This document shows positions 1 through 8,182 of a stretch of 64,000 nt of DNA, piece after piece (positions within the stretch are counted from its first letter, which is position 1; every line of letters starts with the position of its first letter). Location: the NCBI RefSeq assembly GCF_036046055.1, contig NZ_CP107939.1, positions 8,661,102-8,725,101 of the forward strand, read 5' to 3'. The translations under genes and the position numbers were made by a program. The notes beneath the pieces are model-generated. The model was not told where the DNA came from, did not search any database, and saw only the letters and a list, made by a program, of their open reading frames with translations. The stretch comes from Nocardia sp. NBC_00403 (lineage in GTDB: Bacteria > Actinomycetota > Actinomycetes > Mycobacteriales > Mycobacteriaceae).

Positions 1-1423
1 GGTTCACCTGTCCCATGCCGACGCCGACCGAGGCACCGTCGTGGGCGAGCAGGATCGCGTTCGACTTCACGGCACGGCAGGCGCGCCAAGCGAATTCGAG
101 ATCCGCCAGGGTCTCGGCGTCGGCGGCCTCCCCGGCCACCAGCGTCCAGTTCTCCGGGTCATCGCCTGCCGCGTCCAGAATGTCGCGTTGCTGCAGCAAC
201 GCACCACCGCTGATCGGACGCAGCTCTCCGCCGGCCCGCTGCGGTGCCGCAGCAACCAGGATGCGCACATTCTTCTTGCGCTGCAACACTTCCACGGCGC
301 CGTCGGCGTAGGACGGAGCGACGATCACCTCGGTGAAGATCTCGGCGACCTGCTCGGCCATCTCGACGGTCACCTCACGGTTGGCCGCGATCACACCGCC
401 GTAGGCGCTGACCGGATCACACGCGTGCGCCTTGCGGTGCGCCTCGGCGATATCGGCGCCGATCGCAATGCCACAGGGGTTGGCGTGCTTGATGATTGCC
501 ACCGCGGGGGCGGTGTGGTCGTATGCGGCGCGCCACGCGGCATCGGCATCGGTGTAGTTGTTGTACGACATTTCCTTGCCGTGCAACTGCAGTGCCTGCG
601 CGAGCCCGACGCCGCCGTCGTTGTCGACGTAAAGCGCGGCGGCCTGGTGCGGGTTCTCGCCGTAGCGCAGCACCGCGGCCTGCGCCCAGGTGCCGCCCAG
701 CCAGCCGGGGAACTGCACACCGGCGAGCTCGGCCGACTCGGCCTTCCGCGGCACCAGCACGTTGGTCATCCAGCTCGCCACGGCGACGTCATAGCTCGCG
801 GTGTGTTGGAAAGCCTTGGCCGCCAACGCGGTCCGCTCGGCCAGCGTGAAACCGCCGGCCTGCACCGCGCTGAGCACGTCGTCGTAGTCGCCGCTGTCGA
901 CGACCACCGCGACCGAAGGGTGGTTCTTGGCGGCGGCGCGCACCATGGACGGCCCGCCGATATCGATCTGCTCGACGCACTCGTCCGGAGTCGCCCCGCT
1001 GGCCACGGTCGCGGTGAACGGATACAGGTTCACCACCACCAGCTGGAACGCCTCGACGCCCAACTCCACCAGCTGGTCGACGTGCTCAGCCTTGCGGGTG
1101 TCGGCGAGGATGCCCGCGTGCACGCGTGGGTGCAGCGTCTTGACCCGGCCGTCCAGGGTCTCCGGGAACCCGGTCAGGTCCTCGACCTTGGTGACCGGGA
1201 TGCCCGCGTCGGCGATCTTGCCTGCGGTCGACCCGGTCGACACGAGCTCGATGCCCGCGGCGTGCAGCCCGGTGGCGAGCTCGATGAGCCCGGTCTTGTC
1301 GTACACGCTGACAAGGGCCCGCTTGATCGACTTCCGCACCGATCCTTCGCTGCGCTCAGCCGGGTCAACCGTTCCTTCGCTGCGCTCAGCCGGGTCAACC
1401 GTTCCTTCGCTGCGCTCACTCAC
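1..1423 (-). CDS. purH: Bifunctional AICAR transformylase / IMP cyclohydrolase PurH (3' end cut by window edge)
   Basis: This enzyme catalyses the last two steps of de novo IMP synthesis in the cytosol: formyl transfer to AICAR and ring closure. The MGS-like cyclohydrolase domain shows [10 protein letters not shown] and [16 protein letters not shown]. The transformylase domain shows [18 protein letters not shown], then [13 protein letters not shown], and near the cut end [20 protein letters not shown]. About 474 of roughly 520 codons are present. The chosen GTG at 1423 overlaps the purN stop as GTGA, which implies translational coupling. An in-frame GTG at 1339 would give the usual N-terminus. 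The 28 codons between the two starts are a tandem decapeptide repeat ([10 protein letters not shown]), so the extension is odd and the true start is uncertain. Confidence 0.95.
   Translation of the reverse strand, partial: MSERSEGTVDPAERSEGTVDPAERSEGSVRKSIKRALVSVYDKTGLIELATGLHAAGIELVSTGSTAGKIADAGIPVTKVEDLTGFPETLDGRVKTLHPRVHAGILADTRKAEHVDQLVELGVEAFQLVVVNLYPFTATVASGATPDECVEQIDIGGPSMVRAAAKNHPSVAVVVDSGDYDDVLSAVQAGGFTLAERTALAAKAFQHTASYDVAVASWMTNVLVPRKAESAELAGVQFPGWLGGTWAQAAVLRYGENPHQAAALYVDNDGGVGLAQALQLHGKEMSYNNYTDADAAWRAAYDHTAPAVAIIKHANPCGIAIGADIAEAHRKAHACDPVSAYGGVIAANREVTVEMAEQVAEIFTEVIVAPSYADGAVEVLQRKKNVRILVAAAPQRAGGELRPISGGALLQQRDILDAAGDDPENWTLVAGEAADAETLADLEFAWRACRAVKSNAILLAHDGASVGVGMGQVN
1340..1417 (-). 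repeat. 30-bp tandem repeat inside the 5' end of purH
   Basis: Two full copies (1358-1387 and 1388-1417) and an 18-bp partial third copy (1340-1357) of a unit that starts GAGCGCAGCGAAGG on the minus strand. They encode [10 protein letters not shown] twice and then ERSEGS. The two full copies are identical, so the array is either recent or kept uniform. The GAGCGCAGCGAAGG core looks like a dispersed REP-like element rather than purH coding sequence. Confidence 0.85.
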
Positions 1424-2118
1424 CGAAGAACTCGCTCATCTGGGATAACTGCCTTTCGTCCGTCGGAGACAATGCCTCTGATGGCGACGGCGGCGACAAC
1501 TTCCGCCAGCAACCGTCGCTCGACAACCTTGATGCGCTCGTGCAGCGTGGCCTCGTCGTCGTCGTCCAGCACCGGCACCGCTTCCTGCGCGAGGATCGGT
1601 CCGGTGTCGACGCCGGAATCGACAAGGTGCACAGTGGAGCCGGTGACGCGGACACCGTAAGCCAGCGCGTCACGTACCCCGTGCGCGCCGGGGAAGGCGG
1701 GCAGCAGCGCGGGGTGGGTATTGATGATCCGGCCGCCGAATCGGGTCATGAACGCCGGACCGAGGAGCTTCATGAAGCCGGCCGAGACGACGAGATCGGG
1801 GTGGTACGCGGCGACCGCCTCGGTCAGCGCGGCATCCCACGCGGCGCGGTCGGGAAAGTCTTTGAGCGCCACCCGGAAATCCGGGATGCCCGCGGCGGCC
1901 GCGTGCTCGGTGGCGGCACAGTTCCTGTCGACACCGACGGCGACGATTCTCGCGGGATAGTCGGATGCGGACGCGGCTTCGATGAGGGCGCGCAGCAGCG
2001 ACCCGGTGCCCGAGGCCAGCACGACGACGGTGGCCGGGGCCGTGGTGGGCACCCACTGAGCATGCGGGGACGTCAGCGCTCTACTCCTGCGTATCGATCG
2101 AAAGGCGGGGCTGTTCAT
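1420..2118 (-). CDS. purN: Phosphoribosylglycinamide formyltransferase PurN
   Basis: Transfers the formyl group of 10-formyl-tetrahydrofolate to GAR, the third step of purine synthesis. The translation has [13 protein letters not shown] at residues 34-46, the catalytic Asn and His in [10 protein letters not shown] (N133, H135), and the catalytic Asp in [15 protein letters not shown] (D171). At 232 aa it is slightly longer than the usual ~210 aa. The first 20-25 residues are basic and unconserved, so a start nearer the GTG before [10 protein letters not shown] is possible. The stop overlaps the purH GTG. Order and orientation with the upstream PerM-like gene match M. tuberculosis Rv0955-Rv0957. 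Confidence 0.95.
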   Translation of the reverse strand: MNSPAFRSIRRSRALTSPHAQWVPTTAPATVVVLASGTGSLLRALIEAASASDYPARIVAVGVDRNCAATEHAAAAGIPDFRVALKDFPDRAAWDAALTEAVAAYHPDLVVSAGFMKLLGPAFMTRFGGRIINTHPALLPAFPGAHGVRDALAYGVRVTGSTVHLVDSGVDTGPILAQEAVPVLDDDDEATLHERIKVVERRLLAEVVAAVAIRGIVSDGRKAVIPDERVLR

Positions 2119-2151
2119 AGTGCGGGCGGCACGAGACCGCCGCTGTAGAGC

Positions 2152-3756
2152 CTAACGACCGTCCACCGGGTCACTTTCCGGCAGGTCCGCCTCGACCACT
2201 TCGGCGTCGACGATGTCGGGGATGGTATCGCCGCCCGGCGCCGAACCGCGCACGCCGAGGGCAGGTTGCTCCTCGACGAGCTCGCCGTCGACTTCCACCT
2301 CGAGGTCAGGCCCGTCGTAGTGCTGGTACTCGTCGTCGTCGAAGTAGTCGTCGTCATCGGCCGCGTACTCGTCGTGGTCGGCGTCGTAGTCGTCATCGTG
2401 ATAGTCGGCGGCGTGGTGATAGTCGGCGTACTCGTCGTCCGCGTAATAGTCGGCGTACTCGTCGTCCGCGTAGTAGTAGTCGTCGTCCTCGTCGTATCGG
2501 GTACTCGAAGCACCGACCGGGACGACGAAGAAACGCCCGAATACCAGCCCCGCATAACCCGCGACGGCCAGCCAGACGAAGCTCACCACCGCAAAGATCG
2601 GCAGGTCGAGACCGACTCGGCCGAACGTCCCGAGCACACCACCCGCGACCACGCCGAGCAATGCCAGCACCACGGTCGCCAGACCGGCCGAGGTCAGCGT
2701 CGCCCAGGGTGCGGCGATCCGGTCGGTGGAGGTCCGCGCGCTGTCCAGCCCGCTGAGGACACCGACCGCCGCCGGGATGAGCAGCAGCACCAGCCACCAT
2801 CCCGCAGCAGGCCCGGTCGGCACCGCGGCGAGCACCGGCGCCGCCGGAATCGGCCCGCCGACCACCGAGAACACACCGACCGACGCGGCGCCGAACTGTG
2901 CGGATGCGCCCATCAGCACGCTCACCGCAGCGACGACCACATTCGGCAGATAGGCGAGCGAGAGCAGAGTCAGTCCGATAACCCCGGCGGCATTGCCGGC
3001 CGATTGGTAGGTCTCACCGATCCTGGACCAATGTGCGAAGAATGACATGACGGTGACCGCGGTGGCACAGGCGAGTAGCCGCAGCACGGTCCGGCCCGCG
3101 CCGAACGTGCCTGCGACAGCCCAGTCCGGCATCCGCAGCAGAGTGAAAACCCGGCGCCGATTGCGGGAGGCGATCCCACCCGCCGCGGCGAGTAGATGCA
3201 CGCTGCCGACCCAACCGAACGCGGCGAGGGTGTTCGGCGGTTGCAGCGCGACGACTCCGGAGGCGTCCTCGGCGACCGCCAGACAGACCGCCGTGACCAG
3301 TAGGGGCCCGCCCAGCGCCGCACCGAGAATCCAACCGAGATCTGCGCGAGTGCTGTTCGGCTCGACCGCGCGGGCACATTCACGTCCGGAAAGCCAGACC
3401 AGCAGACTGGTCGGCAGCAGCGGCAGCAGGCCGAGCGATGTCTTGCCGATCACCAGCGGAACCTGGTGCGTCGCAAGCCAACCCGCGGCGATCGCGCCGG
3501 AGGTTCCGGCCATGTCGCTGCCCGAGGCCAGCAGCGTGGCGAGCACGAGGACGATAACGGCGGTGAGCGTGAGAGCCGTCGGGCGGGCGGCGACGAGCAC
3601 CAGCACGCGGGCGCGTTCCGGACTCAGCGAAAGGAACCCGTGTTCGTCGCCATCGCTTGGTGCCGGAGCGCCGCGACGCGACCTGCGCACCGAGGAATCC
3701 GGCGCGCTACGGGACCCGGTGGTCCGGCGAACAAGAGAGGATCTCGGGGAGCTCAT
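2152..3756 (-). CDS. PerM-like multi-pass membrane protein (DUF6350 type) with acidic tyrosine-rich tail
   Basis: A 534-aa integral membrane protein with an Arg/Ser-rich cytosolic N-terminus (about 1-45), a series of hydrophobic segments (about 47-410) and a charged tail. Position beside purN and the Rv0954-like gene identifies it as the counterpart of mycobacterial PerM (Rv0955), which supports cell division under stress. From residue 420 to the end the tail is almost entirely Asp, Glu and Tyr, with repeats of ADDEYADYY, followed by a less biased segment ending DPVDGR. No enzymatic motif is visible. Family assignment rests on topology and synteny, and the function is inferred from the mycobacterial protein. 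Confidence 0.8.
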   Translation of the reverse strand: MSSPRSSLVRRTTGSRSAPDSSVRRSRRGAPAPSDGDEHGFLSLSPERARVLVLVAARPTALTLTAVIVLVLATLLASGSDMAGTSGAIAAGWLATHQVPLVIGKTSLGLLPLLPTSLLVWLSGRECARAVEPNSTRADLGWILGAALGGPLLVTAVCLAVAEDASGVVALQPPNTLAAFGWVGSVHLLAAAGGIASRNRRRVFTLLRMPDWAVAGTFGAGRTVLRLLACATAVTVMSFFAHWSRIGETYQSAGNAAGVIGLTLLSLAYLPNVVVAAVSVLMGASAQFGAASVGVFSVVGGPIPAAPVLAAVPTGPAAGWWLVLLLIPAAVGVLSGLDSARTSTDRIAAPWATLTSAGLATVVLALLGVVAGGVLGTFGRVGLDLPIFAVVSFVWLAVAGYAGLVFGRFFVVPVGASSTRYDEDDDYYYADDEYADYYADDEYADYHHAADYHDDDYDADHDEYAADDDDYFDDDEYQHYDGPDLEVEVDGELVEEQPALGVRGSAPGGDTIPDIVDAEVVEADLPESDPVDGR

Positions 3757-3799
3757 AGAAATTCAGCGTGGCAGCTCCCCCGGCGCGAGCGGGTCAGGC

Positions 3800-3830
3800 G
3801 CGCCGCGCCCGCCCGCGATGGGCGCGGCGC
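3800..3830 (-). terminator. GC-rich hairpin between Rv0954-like gene and perM-like gene
   Basis: An 11-bp inverted repeat, GCGCCGCGCCC (3800-3810) and GGGCGCGGCGC (3820-3830), with a 9-nt loop. It is flanked by an outer inverted repeat near 3775-3786 and 3827-3837. There is no T tract, so it may act as an attenuator or RNA-stability element rather than a full terminator within the membrane-protein operon. Confidence 0.45.
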
Positions 3831-3848
3831 CGGGGAGAGCGACCGAAA

Positions 3849-4925
3849 CTACTTGTTGTCGTCCGACGGACGGAACGCCTGGGTGGCGTCCGAGGCCGGG
3901 TCCGAACCCTGCTCACTACCGAAAGGCTGGCCCGGCTGGCCCGGCTGACCCGGCTGCGGCTGGCTCTGGCCGTAGCCGGGCGCACCGTACTGCTGCTGAC
4001 CGGGCTGCGGTGCGCCGAAATGCTGGGTGGCGCTTTCGTCGGGGCGCGGCGTGGGCGCCGGCGCACCGTAGGGCGAACCCTGCTGTGCCGCACCGTATCC
4101 GGGCTGCTGACCGTAGGACGGCTGCTGACCGTAGCCCTGGCCGGGCTGGCTCTGGCCGTACGCGGGCTGGCTCTGGCCATAGGTGGGCTGGCTCGGCTGG
4201 CTGGGCTGGGCCTGACCGTAGGAGGGCTGGCTCTGGCCGTAGGACGGCTGCTGACCGTAGGTCTGGCCGGGCTGGCTCTGGCCGTAGCCGGACTGGCTCG
4301 GGCTTTGACCGAACGCCGAAAACGCCCCGGGCTGCTGGCCATAGCCACCCTGACCGAAACCGCTCGGCGGGCCCTGCGGCGCGGCCTGCTTGGGCGCGGG
4401 CGGCGTCAGGATGCCCGCTTCGAACAGCACCGCGCCGACTGCGGCCGCGGCCTGCACCAGGGCGAGGAAGAGCACAACCCATGCGCCCCACTTCAACTCG
4501 ACACCGTCGGACAGATTGAACGACTGGACGACCAGCCCGAGGAAACCCGCGAGCGACGCGGCGGCGGCCGCACCGGTCCAGTTCTGCTTCGGCAGCAGCG
4601 ACAGTCCGGCGAGCAGGCCACCCAGCAGCAGCAGTGCGAGCAGCGCCGTCAGCGGGACGTCGAAGCCGTTGGCACTTTTGCTGGCGATCTTGGCGCCGTT
4701 CAACGGGTTGACCGCCTCGCGGCCCGCATAGGGCAGGAACCCGAGCAGGAAGTTCAGCACGCCGAGGCCGGCGGCACCGGCTGTGAGGAAGTACGGCAGT
4801 CCCTTGGCATCGGGTCCGGGAGTGCTCGAACTTGTGCCGGTACTACCCGCCGACTGGCCGAGGCTGGAAGGAACGGAGGGCGTCGCGGGTGTGTTGTACC
4901 CGGAGCCCCCGGTCGGGTAGGACAT
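3849..4925 (-). CDS. Rv0954-like (DUF5336) four-helix membrane protein with Gln/Tyr/Gly/Pro-rich tail
   Basis: A 358-aa protein with four predicted membrane segments at about residues 44-66, 90-111, 117-136 and 146-169, then a long low-complexity C-terminal region (175-358) built of repeats such as [15 protein letters not shown] and PSYGQ. This matches the mycobacterial Rv0954 family (34-kDa antigen homologue), reported as part of the cell-division machinery. It lies directly upstream of the PerM-like gene, as in mycobacteria. The ATG at 4925 has a good ribosome-binding site (AGGAGACGACGAC then ATG). The tail resembles an intrinsically disordered, prion-like scaffold. No catalytic motif is seen. 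Confidence 0.85.
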   Translation of the reverse strand: MSYPTGGSGYNTPATPSVPSSLGQSAGSTGTSSSTPGPDAKGLPYFLTAGAAGLGVLNFLLGFLPYAGREAVNPLNGAKIASKSANGFDVPLTALLALLLLGGLLAGLSLLPKQNWTGAAAAASLAGFLGLVVQSFNLSDGVELKWGAWVVLFLALVQAAAAVGAVLFEAGILTPPAPKQAAPQGPPSGFGQGGYGQQPGAFSAFGQSPSQSGYGQSQPGQTYGQQPSYGQSQPSYGQAQPSQPSQPTYGQSQPAYGQSQPGQGYGQQPSYGQQPGYGAAQQGSPYGAPAPTPRPDESATQHFGAPQPGQQQYGAPGYGQSQPQPGQPGQPGQPFGSEQGSDPASDATQAFRPSDDNK

Positions 4926-4981
4926 GTCGTCGTCTCCTAGGTCGAGTCGTACGTTTCTAGACGGCTGGATCTCATCTGACG

Positions 4982-5422
4982 CTACTGCACTGGCCGGTCC
5001 CGGTCATCCTTAACGAACCGGCCGGGCGACCTGATCAAGCCTTCCGTGCCTGGTGCCGCATGACGGTCCCGACTCCATAACAATTCGCGCCCGGGGTATC
5101 CGACGGCCGAGTCGCCGTGGACACTCCGGGCGCGAAACCCCTCGAGTCGATGCGCGGAACCTCCGAATGACGTCAGTAGTGCGGCACCAGATAGTAGGCG
5201 CCGTAGCTGCCCTGGCAGTCGTAGTCCTGCCATTCGCCGTTCTCCACACCCTGCCGCGAGACTCACACTGCCCCACAGGTCCTCGGCCGGCCGGCCATCC
5301 GGCACCGGAACCCCGTTCGCCAGCACCAGTCGCACCAGCACAGCGCGTTCCAAGGGGCGATCGAGGGCGACATTCTCCTCGCCCACCCACACCTGCACTG
5401 AGCCCAGCACCAGCACCTCCAC
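4982..5422 (-). pseudogene. Remnant of a SARP/BTAD-type transcriptional regulator
   Basis: The first ~51 residues (MEVLVLGSVQVWVGEENVAL, then an RAVLVRLVLANGVPVPDG segment and AEDLWG) read as the N-terminal winged-helix DNA-binding domain of a SARP/AfsR-like activator. After that the frame loses all family resemblance, and no BTAD repeats follow. SARPs are normally 250 aa or more, so this is a truncated or frameshifted relic, although 146 codons stay open. A different frame over the same bases contains a short peptide ending GSYGAYYLVPHY. It occupies the interval between the Rv0954-like gene and sucD, where M. tuberculosis carries an unrelated gene (Rv0953c). Expression is doubtful. Confidence 0.45.
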
Positions 5423-5491
5423 GCCAACAGCACGCCAGATTCCAGTGCGCTACCTCGGCCCGCGCAACGCCCGATCAGACCACCCGCAACA

Positions 5492-5530
5492 CGAAAAGGC
5501 CGCCGCCCGAATCGGGCGGCGGCCTTTTCG
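5492..5530. terminator. Bidirectional intrinsic terminator after sucD
   Basis: A perfect 18-bp inverted repeat, CGAAAAGGCCGCCGCCCG (5492-5509) and CGGGCGGCGGCCTTTTCG (5513-5530), with a 3-nt loop. The stem carries AAAA and TTTT at its outer ends, so it can work in both directions. It lies 12 bp after the sucD stop codon. Confidence 0.9.
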
Positions 5531-5541
5531 ACTATCGCGAA

Positions 5542-6456
5542 TCAGGCGGTGATGCTTGCCTTCTCCAGGATTTCGCGTGCGAGCGCGGCGGTCTCGGACG
5601 GCGTCTTGCCGACCTTCACACCGGCAGCCTCGAGTGCGTCCTTCTTGGCCTGGGCAGTGCCGGCCGAGCCGGAGACGATGGCGCCCGCGTGGCCCATGGT
5701 CTTGCCCTCAGGGGCGGTGAAGCCCGCGACGTAGCCGACGACCGGCTTGGTGACATTGGCCTTGATGTAGGCCGCGGCCCGCTCCTCGGCGTCGCCGCCG
5801 ATCTCGCCGATCATCACGATCAGCTTGGTCTCCGGGTCCTTCTCGAACGCCTCGATGGCGTCGATGTGGGTGGTGCCGATGACCGGGTCGCCGCCGATGC
5901 CGATGGCGGTCGAGAAGCCGAAGTCACGCAGCTCGAACATCATCTGGTAGGTCAGGGTGCCGGACTTCGACACCAGACCGACCGGACCCTTGCCGGTGAT
6001 GTTGGCCGGGGTGATGCCGACCAGCGACTCGCCGGGGGTGATGATGCCGGGGCAGTTCGGGCCGATGATCCGGGTCTTGTTGCCCTTCTCGACGTTGTAG
6101 GCCCACGCGTACGCGGTGTCCTGCACCGGGATGCCCTCGGTGATGACCACGAGCAGCGGGATCTCCGCGTCGATGGCCTCGATGATGGCGTCCTTGGCGA
6201 ACTTCGGCGGCACAAACGCGATGGAGACATCCGCGCCGGTTTCCTTGATGGCCTCGGCGACGGTGCCGAACACCGGCAGCTCGACCGCGGCGCCGTCCTT
6301 ATCGGTGTGCGCGACGGTGGTGCCCGCCTTGCGCGCGTTGACGCCACCGACGACCTGGGTGCCGGCCTTGAGCATCAGTGCGGTGTGCTTGGTGCCCTCA
6401 CCGCCGGTGATGCCCTGGACGATGACCTTCGAGTCCTTGTTCAGGAAGATAGACAT
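5542..6456 (-). CDS. sucD: Succinyl-CoA synthetase alpha subunit
   Basis: The alpha subunit carries the CoA-binding Rossmann domain ([15 protein letters not shown] near the N-terminus) and the phosphohistidine used to make ATP or GTP from succinyl-CoA in the TCA cycle. Visible motifs are [13 protein letters not shown] (131-143) and the active-site His in [13 protein letters not shown] (H256). The length of 304 aa is normal. It follows sucC with an 11-bp gap and a good ribosome site (AAGGAAATCGGAA then ATG), so the two subunits are made from one transcript that ends at the hairpin just downstream. Confidence 0.97.
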   Translation of the reverse strand: MSIFLNKDSKVIVQGITGGEGTKHTALMLKAGTQVVGGVNARKAGTTVAHTDKDGAAVELPVFGTVAEAIKETGADVSIAFVPPKFAKDAIIEAIDAEIPLLVVITEGIPVQDTAYAWAYNVEKGNKTRIIGPNCPGIITPGESLVGITPANITGKGPVGLVSKSGTLTYQMMFELRDFGFSTAIGIGGDPVIGTTHIDAIEAFEKDPETKLIVMIGEIGGDAEERAAAYIKANVTKPVVGYVAGFTAPEGKTMGHAGAIVSGSAGTAQAKKDALEAAGVKVGKTPSETAALAREILEKASITA

Positions 6457-6467
6457 TTCCGATTTCC

Positions 6468-7634
6468 TTACTTGGCCGCTGCCAGTTCGGCGGCCTTGTC
6501 GGCGCCTTCGTCCATTGTCTGCGCAAGTGTGATCAGCGGATGCGCGGCATCGACCAGGATCTTGCGGCCCTCGTCGACCTTGTTGCCGTCGAGACGGACG
6601 ACCAGCGGCTTGTTCGCCTCGGCGCCCAGGATTTCCAGCGCCTTCACGATGCCGTTGGCGACCGCGTCACACGCGGTGATGCCACCGAAGACGTTCACGA
6701 AAACGCTCTTGACCTGCGCGTCGTTCAGGATGACATCCAGGCCCGCGGCCATGACCTCGGCCGAGGCGCCGCCACCGATGTCGAGGAAGTTGGCGGGCTT
6801 GACGCCGCCGTGGTTCTCGCCCGCGTAGGCGACCACGTCGAGCGTGGACATCACGAGACCGGCGCCGTTGCCGATGATGCCGACCTCACCGTCGAGCTTG
6901 ACGTAGTTGAGGTCGTTTTCCTTGGCCTTGAGCTCCAGCGGGTCGGTCGCGTCCTTGTCCGCGAACGCCTCGTGGTCCGGGTGCCGGAACTCGGCGTTCT
7001 CGTCGAGGGTGACCTTGCCGTCGAGGGCCAGGATCTGGTTGTCGGGGGTACGGACCAGCGGGTTGACCTCCACCAGGGTGGCGTCTTCGCCGACGAACAC
7101 CTCCCACAGCTTCTGGATGGTCACGGCCGCGGCATCCAGCACGTCGGCGGGCAGGTGGCCCTGCTCGGCGATCGAACGGGCGAACGCGAGGTCGACACCC
7201 TTGACGGCGTCGACCGGGACCTTGGCCAGCCGCTCCGGCTTGGTGGCGGCGACCTCTTCGATCTCCATGCCGCCTTCGACCGAGCACATGGCCAGGTAGG
7301 TGCGGTTGGAACGATCCAGCAGGAAGGAGATGTAGTACTCCTCCGCGATGTCCTTGGCCTCGGCGACAAGGAGCTTCTTCACGATGTGGCCCTTGATATC
7401 CAGGCCGAGGATGTTCTGCGCATGGGTAAGCGCGTCGTCCGGGGTGGCGGCGTACTTGACGCCACCCGCCTTGCCACGGCCGCCCACCTTGACCTGCGCC
7501 TTGATCATTACCGGCTTGCCGATTTCCTCCGCGATGGCGCGGGCTTCCTCGACCGTGTCCGTCACGCGGCCCTCGGACGAGGGCACTCCGTGCTTAACGA
7601 AGAGCTCCTTCGCCTGGTATTCGAAGAGATCCAT
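6468..7634 (-). CDS. sucC: Succinyl-CoA synthetase beta subunit (ADP/GDP-forming)
   Basis: A 388-aa ATP-grasp subunit that partners SucD in the TCA cycle. The start [18 protein letters not shown] is the standard N-terminus of the family. The nucleotide-binding stretch includes [20 protein letters not shown], and the C-terminal flavodoxin-like ligase domain includes [17 protein letters not shown] and [16 protein letters not shown]. It is the first gene of the sucCD operon and diverges from the M23 peptidase gene across an intergenic region that carries a CRP-like site. Confidence 0.97.
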   Translation of the reverse strand: MDLFEYQAKELFVKHGVPSSEGRVTDTVEEARAIAEEIGKPVMIKAQVKVGGRGKAGGVKYAATPDDALTHAQNILGLDIKGHIVKKLLVAEAKDIAEEYYISFLLDRSNRTYLAMCSVEGGMEIEEVAATKPERLAKVPVDAVKGVDLAFARSIAEQGHLPADVLDAAAVTIQKLWEVFVGEDATLVEVNPLVRTPDNQILALDGKVTLDENAEFRHPDHEAFADKDATDPLELKAKENDLNYVKLDGEVGIIGNGAGLVMSTLDVVAYAGENHGGVKPANFLDIGGGASAEVMAAGLDVILNDAQVKSVFVNVFGGITACDAVANGIVKALEILGAEANKPLVVRLDGNKVDEGRKILVDAAHPLITLAQTMDEGADKAAELAAAK

Positions 7635-8059
7635 GTACTCACCGTCTCGTCTGCGTTGCTATGACAACGTCTTTGTTGGCGGCCCGACGTCGGAAGCGGG
7701 TCGGGTCGGACTCTAACCAGTCACATGGATGGCCAAACGGCCACATTCATCGTAAGTGGCGCAGGTCACGGGCCAGTGTCCAGGCCGGAAAAACCGCTGG
7801 CCAACACTACTCGCGAGTAGCTTTTGGCGGTGCGCCAGGTAGATCAGCCGAACCCGGAAGGGGGAGCCGTCTACTACAAGCTGTCGTCGAATGACCTCAC
7901 CCGAGTGCCCAGCGCGCGGTGCGATATTCCGTAGTGTTACCGTGATCAATCTCACATGTTTGGATTGATCGCGCGCAGCGCTTGCGGACCCCGCAATCGT
8001 TTCGTTACCGTCAGTGCGGTCGATGTCACAACACGGTCACGACGAGGAGGACGGCAAGC
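7635..8059. promoter_or_regulatory. Divergent control region between sucC and the M23 peptidase operon
   Basis: About 425 bp with no convincing gene. It must hold the promoters for sucCD (leftward) and for the small frame plus peptidase gene (rightward). The only clear element is the dyad cluster at 7941-7970, described separately. No ydaO/c-di-AMP riboswitch core could be recognised, although such elements often precede cell-wall hydrolase genes in actinobacteria. Confidence 0.6.
7941..7970. promoter_or_regulatory. Putative CRP/GlxR-type site overlapping a second dyad
   Basis: CGTGATCAATCTCACA at 7941-7956 fits the actinobacterial cAMP-receptor consensus TGTGA-N6-TCACA in all but the first base. 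The same bases form half of a second inverted repeat, GATCAATC (7944-7951) and GATTGATC (7963-7970), with an 11-bp spacer. Placement between sucC and a cell-wall hydrolase suits a CRP-family target, but binding is inferred from sequence only. Confidence 0.5.
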
Positions 8060-8182
8060 TTGACGCAGCACAGCACTCCGCACACGGAGAGCCGTTCCGC
8101 AGATGACCTGTCAACACCCCATCGGGGCAGGGATCTCGACACCGCGAACATCTCCAGCTTCATGATGTGGCATAGCCGATGA
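8060..8182 (+). CDS. Short upstream reading frame coupled to the M23 peptidase gene
   Basis: A TTG at 8060 sits 9 nt after a strong AGGAGG ribosome site (8045-8050) and opens a 40-codon frame ending SSFMMWHSR. Its TGA overlaps the peptidase ATG as ATGA. The peptidase ATG itself has no clear Shine-Dalgarno sequence, so ribosomes finishing this frame may re-initiate on the peptidase. The peptide shows no recognised domain or signal sequence. It could be a leader that sets the level of the hydrolase, or simply coupling sequence. Confidence 0.5.
   Translation: MTQHSTPHTESRSADDLSTPHRGRDLDTANISSFMMWHSR

Noticed and set aside
41..1660. Long plus-strand open frame (about 540 codons) over purH and purN
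   Set aside because: Antisense to two unmistakable genes; the translation is His/Arg/Gly-rich and matches no family, as expected for high-GC shadow frames.
7635..8059. Possible c-di-AMP (ydaO) riboswitch ahead of the M23 peptidase
   Set aside because: No recognisable conserved core; only the CRP-like dyad stands out.
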